9,183 nucleotides of DNA. Origin: Treponema sp. UBA4326 (GTDB lineage Bacteria; Spirochaetota; Spirochaetia; Treponematales; Treponemataceae). Shown here piece by piece: positions 5,456 to 9,183 of the stretch. The first letter of the stretch is position 1; each line of letters opens with the position of its first letter. Location: NCBI GenBank assembly GCA_002393835.1, contig DGTW01000233.1:1-9183 (forward strand), in the 5' to 3' direction. The position numbers were made by a program, and so were the translations under genes. Under the pieces are notes generated by a model, which saw nothing but the letters and a program-made list of their open reading frames with translations, was not told where the DNA came from and ran no database searches.

Positions 5456-6994
5456 ATGGCAAATAAAGAATCGTTTTTCCAAAGATTGTTTGGCTCCCTC
5501 ATCGGCGGTAAGGATGCGGATGCCGCAAAGAAAAAAAAGCTTAAATCCATAGCAAAAGAACTTTCAAAAACTCGTTTTAAATTTTACAAGGCAGGCTCAG
5601 ACCAGGCCCTGCCTTTGCTTGGCAAATTTTTCTACGAATTATACAAGGCCCTGTCAAACTGCCAGACTTTGTTCAACAGCCAGCAGAATCCAGCCTACTA
5701 CAAGAATGTGGTAATTGCGAACGGTCTCTCTGAAAACCAGAAAAAGCTCGTGGAAACACTCTCGGAAGAGGCTATCAAGGAGATGGCAAAATCAGGTGAC
5801 TTCGCTCAGGTCAAAGAAAAAGTCAAGGCTGACATAGCTGCCTTTTCCGCTGAATTCGACCAGGCAAAAATTCAGATGATAGACGGACTCTACCATAAAC
5901 TTCTTCTCTTCAAGTCATTCTGCACCTTTGATTTTTACTTTATCCTCAAAAAATTCGACTCAACTCTCCGCGAGAATGACTTCAGCAAAAGCCCGAAATT
6001 CAATCCAATCGACGCTTCTTACATCGCAGAAGATTTAAAAGACTTTCTTGCGGTTCTTTATGCACTTCCATTGGGAGAAGACTTTACTGACCTTCTTCAG
6101 CTTATGAAAACAATGAGGGGCGGAAACGAACCTATAAAATCGGGTCAGTGGGCAAAAATAGCCAGCCGCCTCATGCAAATCAAGACTTCCAGAGTTTTCG
6201 AGATGATTATTCAGCTTACCACAAAAGACCCACTCTACGAAGTCTCAGTCGAGCAGAAATTCGAGCAAATTGTTGAAGACTACATCGAAAAAACAAAAAC
6301 AGAGGCTCAGACAACCCTGAACAAACTGGAAAACGCCCTCAAAAATTCAAAGACAGACACCCTCCTCAACCAGATTTTCGGAACCACAGGGATTACTTCC
6401 CTGCAGAATTACACTGATGAGCAGAGCGCCTATTTTGTAAAAAAGAATCTCGGTGGCTTTGAGTTTACGAAACCCCTCAACTATCTCAAAGCCTTCCTTC
6501 TTGAATATGTCAAACGAGAAGTCAGAGAATACGCAGACCTGGTTCTCATCCGTGGAAAATGGACAACGACTCCCCTTTCCGCAGAAATGAGCGATGCCTA
6601 CAACTCACTCTTTGAATATTCTGAGAAAATCACGGCTTTCGATAAAAAGCTCTCGGAAGAAGACGGTGAAGTAGGCTTAAAACTCAAAACCCTGCTGCCC
6701 CGTGCTGACAGGGACAAAGAAGCCGCAAGCATCATCAAGACTACTCTCAAAGACAACAACAATTTGGCAAAGGAATACATTGTTGGAGCCACGAAAATGC
6801 TCATCGTCTTTGGAAAAAACACGAAGCTGCTCATTGAAGACTATCAGAAGCAAAGGCCTGAACTTATGACCAACTGGAAAGAATTGGATCGCTTTGCAGA
6901 AACTCCAATCAAAGATTTAGGCGTGAATGTCTACAAAAAAATCTACCTTGTGGTTCAGCTAATGCAGAGCCTTATAGGCGGCGGCCAGGGCTAA
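5456..6994 (+). CDS. Helical cytoplasmic protein of unknown function, treponemal (DUF5312-like)
   Basis: A 512-residue protein with no signal peptide and no membrane segment. It is rich in Lys, Phe, Tyr and Leu and reads as almost wholly alpha-helical. I do not recognise a catalytic motif. The N-terminus (MANKESFFQRLFGSLIGG, then a KKKKLKSIAKELSKTRFKFYK basic stretch at about 26-46) reminds me of a spirochaete-restricted family annotated DUF5312; that assignment is from memory and uncertain. The protein begins and ends with a similar SLIGG motif (14-18 and near 505-509). ATG 5456 is the only sensible start: the next Met is about 110 residues on, and conserved-looking sequence begins at once. 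It is transcribed alone, divergent from the barrel operon, from the promoter at 5421-5449. Its TAA overlaps the stop codon of the converging peptidase gene by four bases. Confidence 0.85.
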   Translation: MANKESFFQRLFGSLIGGKDADAAKKKKLKSIAKELSKTRFKFYKAGSDQALPLLGKFFYELYKALSNCQTLFNSQQNPAYYKNVVIANGLSENQKKLVETLSEEAIKEMAKSGDFAQVKEKVKADIAAFSAEFDQAKIQMIDGLYHKLLLFKSFCTFDFYFILKKFDSTLRENDFSKSPKFNPIDASYIAEDLKDFLAVLYALPLGEDFTDLLQLMKTMRGGNEPIKSGQWAKIASRLMQIKTSRVFEMIIQLTTKDPLYEVSVEQKFEQIVEDYIEKTKTEAQTTLNKLENALKNSKTDTLLNQIFGTTGITSLQNYTDEQSAYFVKKNLGGFEFTKPLNYLKAFLLEYVKREVREYADLVLIRGKWTTTPLSAEMSDAYNSLFEYSEKITAFDKKLSEEDGEVGLKLKTLLPRADRDKEAASIIKTTLKDNNNLAKEYIVGATKMLIVFGKNTKLLIEDYQKQRPELMTNWKELDRFAETPIKDLGVNVYKKIYLVVQLMQSLIGGGQG

Positions 6995-7479
6995 AAGCGG
7001 GCAATAAAAGCAAAAAGAACGACAGAAAGCAGGCTCCCGGCCGTAATAAAAGGTACGAAAGGTATCGCAAAAATCGGCCGATGGATGACCTGCTTTTTTT
7101 TATGCCTCTGAATCAGGGCCATTGCCAGATAATGAAGGACTCCAAGCAAGGCCGCAAAAACGGTGGCTATCAGATTCATGTAAAATCCCGTGAAGATGGC
7201 AGAATACATGCCGAAAAATACATCGCCAAAACCTAGTCCTTCTCCCGTGAGCACTCTGGCACTGAAATAAAGGAGAAAAGACGATACAAGGGCAAAGCAA
7301 ATATTCTTGATTTCAGGAATTACCGGCATGAGCGGGAAGACAAAGCGGCATGAGATAAGGGCAATGATTCCCAGCAATAAGGCCGGAAGAGAAATTCGGA
7401 ATTTTTTCCAGTCCATTATCGACAGCGGAAGGGCGAAGAGAAGATAAAGAGCCGTGATAATCAGCAGGTTGCTCTTCAT
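6991..7479 (-). CDS. A24 family prepilin peptidase-like membrane protease, without methyltransferase domain
   Basis: A 162-residue polytopic membrane protein of the A24 (type IV prepilin peptidase, TadV/CpaA-type) aspartyl protease group. Such enzymes cut leader peptides of type IV pilins and related secretion pseudopilins at the inner face of the cytoplasmic membrane. Both catalytic aspartates are visible: D23 in LSIMDWKKFRI, and D86 in the GxGD motif GFGD (83-86), preceded by TGEGLG. About six membrane segments can be placed at 4-22, 31-50, 57-77, 87-103, 104-122 and 136-160; the last contains IPFVPFITAGSLL, a typical family ending. The N-terminal methyltransferase domain and zinc-type cysteines of PilD are absent, so this is the short form. 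AGGA at 7487-7490, seven bases before the ATG, overlaps the stop of the upstream acidic protein gene, giving tight coupling. No pilin gene is in the window. Confidence 0.87.
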   Translation of the reverse strand: MKSNLLIITALYLLFALPLSIMDWKKFRISLPALLLGIIALISCRFVFPLMPVIPEIKNICFALVSSFLLYFSARVLTGEGLGFGDVFFGMYSAIFTGFYMNLIATVFAALLGVLHYLAMALIQRHKKKQVIHRPIFAIPFVPFITAGSLLSVVLFAFIARF

Positions 7480-7486
7480 AGACCAG

Positions 7487-7490
7487 TCCT
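7487..7490 (-). promoter_or_regulatory. Ribosome binding site of the peptidase, overlapping the upstream stop codon
   Basis: AGGA, seven bases before ATG 7479. Its first two bases are the end of the TAG stop (7489-7491) of the acidic repeat protein. The arrangement is the same as at the barrel/fibre junction and suggests coupled translation. Confidence 0.7.
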
Positions 7491-9183
7491 AGCGGAGAAT
7501 TGAATCCACCAGTTTTTTGAATTCCATATCGAGCTGAATATTTGCGTTAATCCGTGGCATTTCAGTCACACGGAAGGTTCCGTCATTGTTCTGAACGATC
7601 GCATCCTCTACGTCCGAGGAAAGCTCCATAAGCTCTGAGTTCTGTGATGCTGCGAATTTTGTAAACATAAAAGGCATTGTTTCCTCCGGTTCTTCAAGTG
7701 CCTCCAGCTCGCCTGTTTCTTCTGAACCGACGAGATCTGGATTTTCAAAATAGTGCTCATTTTCAGTCGCATCAGCTGGCGGCTGAAGCACATACATTTT
7801 ATCATCGGAATCTTCGGCATCAAGTGAAGTAAAATCTAACTGAACTGCAACAAATTTTTCTGCAACGGAGTCATCGGTCTCTTCATCTGAAGATTCTGGA
7901 TTGGGAACACCGAATTCAATCTTTTCAAGAAGAGCTTCGTCACGATAAATGTCGTCATCAGGACTAACATTACTGTCCAAAATATGAGGAGCATACAGGT
8001 CTGTATCAACAACTTTCTGCATGGCGTTTTGCAGCTCTGGGTCAAAAACTTCAAGCTCTTCAAGTTCCGCATCTTTTTCCTCAACTATTTTTGCGGCATC
8101 CTTGAGTTTTTGAATGTCATGCATTTCCGAGAAAGAAAGCTTACGGCTAAGGCCGTCAGAATCAAGCTCCACCTCGTCCATGTCGTTCCAGCGGGGAGCG
8201 CGTTCAGGCAATGCGGCAAGCGTCCGCTCCATGTCGATTTTTTTATATTCGCTGTCATCGACTTCTGGCAAAAGATCGAGTTCTTCATCATCAAGAGCGT
8301 TGAGAGACTCAACTTCATTTACGGCGTCAAAATCAATCTCGGCGGAGTCCTCTTCTGCTTCGGAAACTTCTTCAAGTTCTTCAATTTCGTCGGCTAGCTC
8401 TTCTGCCTCAGCGACTTCCTCAATTTCCTCAACATCATCAGCAGGGGCTGTTTCCTCAAGAGACTCAACTTCTTCGGCAGGCTCGACTGGTTCGACTTCT
8501 TCCAAAGACTCAACTTCTTCGACTGGCTCAACAGGCTCCTCTGGCTCCAGTGGCTCAGCTTCATCTAGCTCGTCTGCGGGCTCCGCTTCCTCAATTTCTT
8601 CCACCGATTCGGCATCTTCGAGGGCTTCCGCTTCTTCTATCTCTTCTGCACCGTCTTCTGCCTCGGCGACTTCCTCAATTTCCTCAACATCATCAGCAGG
8701 GGCTGCTTCCTCAAGAGACTCTACTTCATCGACCGACTCCTCTGGCTCAACTTCTTCGACTGGCTCAACTGGCTCCACTACCTCCAGTGGCTCAGCTTCA
8801 TCTAATGGCTCAACTGGCTCCAGAGGTTCGACCTCATCTAACTCTTCCGCGGGCTCCGCTTCCTCAACTTCTTCCACCGATTCGGCATCTTCAAGGGCTT
8901 CCGCTTCTTCTATCTCTTCTGCACCGTCTTCTGCCTCGGCGACTTCCTCGATTTCCTCAACATCATCAGCAGAGGCTGCTTCCTCAAGCGACTCAACTTC
9001 TTCGGCAGGCTCGACTGGTTCGGCTTCTTCCAGAGACTCAACTTCATCGACCGACTCGACTGGCTCCAGTGGCTCAACTTCTTCGACCGGCTCGACTGGC
9101 TCGACTGGCTCCAAAGACTCTACTTCTTCGGCAGGCTCGACTGGCTCGGCTTCCTCCAGCTCTTCTGCGGGCTCCGCTTCCTC
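7489..9183 (-). CDS. Glutamate-rich repeat protein, 5' end outside the window
   Basis: The frame is open from the right edge to TAG 7489, giving 564 visible residues. The real start lies beyond 9183; a TTG at 9114 that could be taken as a start is only a Leu codon inside the repeats (frame continues EEAEPAEELEEAEPVEP upstream). The first ~280 visible residues are almost purely Glu with Pro, Val, Ala, Leu and Ser, in a three-residue rhythm (E-x-V/A/L) and in longer units of 85-106 residues that include ADDVEEIEEVAEAE. From about 8340 down to the stop, the protein becomes a normal though acidic sequence, with RAPRWNDMDEVELDSDG, SEMHDIQKLKDAAKIVEEKDAELEELEVFDPELQ (probable helix or coiled coil) and a C-terminal MPRINANIQLDMEFKKLVDSILR. 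No membrane segment or catalytic motif is visible. I do not recognise the family. The acidic repeats recall in style, but not in sequence, the treponemal acidic repeat protein Arp. It is followed by the peptidase gene after nine bases. Confidence 0.85.
   Translation of the reverse strand, partial: EEAEPAEELEEAEPVEPAEEVESLEPVEPVEPVEEVEPLEPVESVDEVESLEEAEPVEPAEEVESLEEAASADDVEEIEEVAEAEDGAEEIEEAEALEDAESVEEVEEAEPAEELDEVEPLEPVEPLDEAEPLEVVEPVEPVEEVEPEESVDEVESLEEAAPADDVEEIEEVAEAEDGAEEIEEAEALEDAESVEEIEEAEPADELDEAEPLEPEEPVEPVEEVESLEEVEPVEPAEEVESLEETAPADDVEEIEEVAEAEELADEIEELEEVSEAEEDSAEIDFDAVNEVESLNALDDEELDLLPEVDDSEYKKIDMERTLAALPERAPRWNDMDEVELDSDGLSRKLSFSEMHDIQKLKDAAKIVEEKDAELEELEVFDPELQNAMQKVVDTDLYAPHILDSNVSPDDDIYRDEALLEKIEFGVPNPESSDEETDDSVAEKFVAVQLDFTSLDAEDSDDKMYVLQPPADATENEHYFENPDLVGSEETGELEALEEPEETMPFMFTKFAASQNSELMELSSDVEDAIVQNNDGTFRVTEMPRINANIQLDMEFKKLVDSILR
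8411..9183 (-). repeat. Nested tandem repeats in the acidic protein gene
   Basis: The marker for A-x-A-D-D-V-E-E-I-E-E-V-A recurs with 'gcgac' starting at 8411, 8666 and 8939, that is 255 and 273 bases apart (85 and 91 codons). A second marker (gcgggctccgcttcctc) occurs at 8576, 8849 and 9167 (273 and 318 bases), so another unit begins at the right edge. By hand alignment, 8576-8721 and 8849-8994 differ at only five of 146 positions, so these two copies are recent or kept alike by recombination. Inside the units there is a finer nine-base period coding E-x-V/A/L. All differences in unit length are multiples of three, so the frame is kept. Confidence 0.88.

Noticed and set aside
7984..8397. 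Rightward frame of 137 residues, Phe-rich and membrane-like
   Set aside because: It is the complement of Glu/Lys codons (GAA, AAA read as TTC, TTT), so the hydrophobic look is an artefact of the acidic gene opposite.
9112..9114. TTG as the start of the acidic protein
   Set aside because: The frame continues to the window edge with the same repeat sequence, so this is an internal Leu codon of a gene cut by the window.
8411..9183. CRISPR array or intergenic satellite
   Set aside because: The repeats are in frame, code a continuous acidic protein, differ in length by multiples of three and have no constant spacer pattern.

Overview
The window looks like spirochaete DNA, most likely from a host-associated Treponema. 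I infer this from the company of genes: a PorV/UPF0164-like outer-membrane barrel, a long FlgD-type Ig-repeat protein with an OmpA C-terminus, a TIGR02757 (DUF2400) protein, a treponemal-type helical protein of unknown function, and a glutamate-rich repeat protein. No rRNA or other marker gene confirms the genus. There are six protein genes, the last cut by the right edge. I see no tRNA, rRNA, CRISPR array, insertion sequence or phage gene.

Layout. Positions 1-113 hold no gene, only a GC-rich stretch with small hairpins and a near-copy of the end of the neighbouring gene. Positions 114-5267 form a compact three-gene leftward unit, transcribed in the order barrel (5267-4161), Ig-repeat/OmpA fibre (4149-988), DUF2400 protein (941-114), with gaps of 11 and 46 bases. 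Positions 5268-5455 are the divergent control region of that unit and of the rightward gene 5456-6994. The rightward gene has a sigma70-like promoter placed so that its mRNA may start at or next to the ATG. Its stop codon overlaps the stop of a leftward A24 prepilin-peptidase-like gene (7479-6991). That gene lies 9 bases downstream of a leftward gene for a highly acidic repeat protein (9183-7489, 5' end outside the window).

How the genes may work together. The barrel and fibre genes form a plausible cell-envelope pair: an outer-membrane protein and a secreted string of eight Ig-like units ending in a peptidoglycan-type OmpA domain. The simplest reading is a periplasmic tether or spacer between outer membrane and cell wall. 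The canonical Asp of the OmpA domain is replaced by Asn, which may fit the ornithine-type peptidoglycan of treponemes. The short C-terminal tail of the barrel resembles the repeat signatures of the fibre. The DUF2400 protein carries a DTHV/LGL segment reminiscent of HhH-GPD DNA glycosylases and is probably a functionally separate passenger in the operon. The acidic protein and the membrane peptidase are tightly coupled in translation, but their shared role is unknown.

The best candidates for something undescribed are the barrel plus Ig/OmpA tether pair and the nested-repeat acidic protein coupled to a methyltransferase-less prepilin peptidase.
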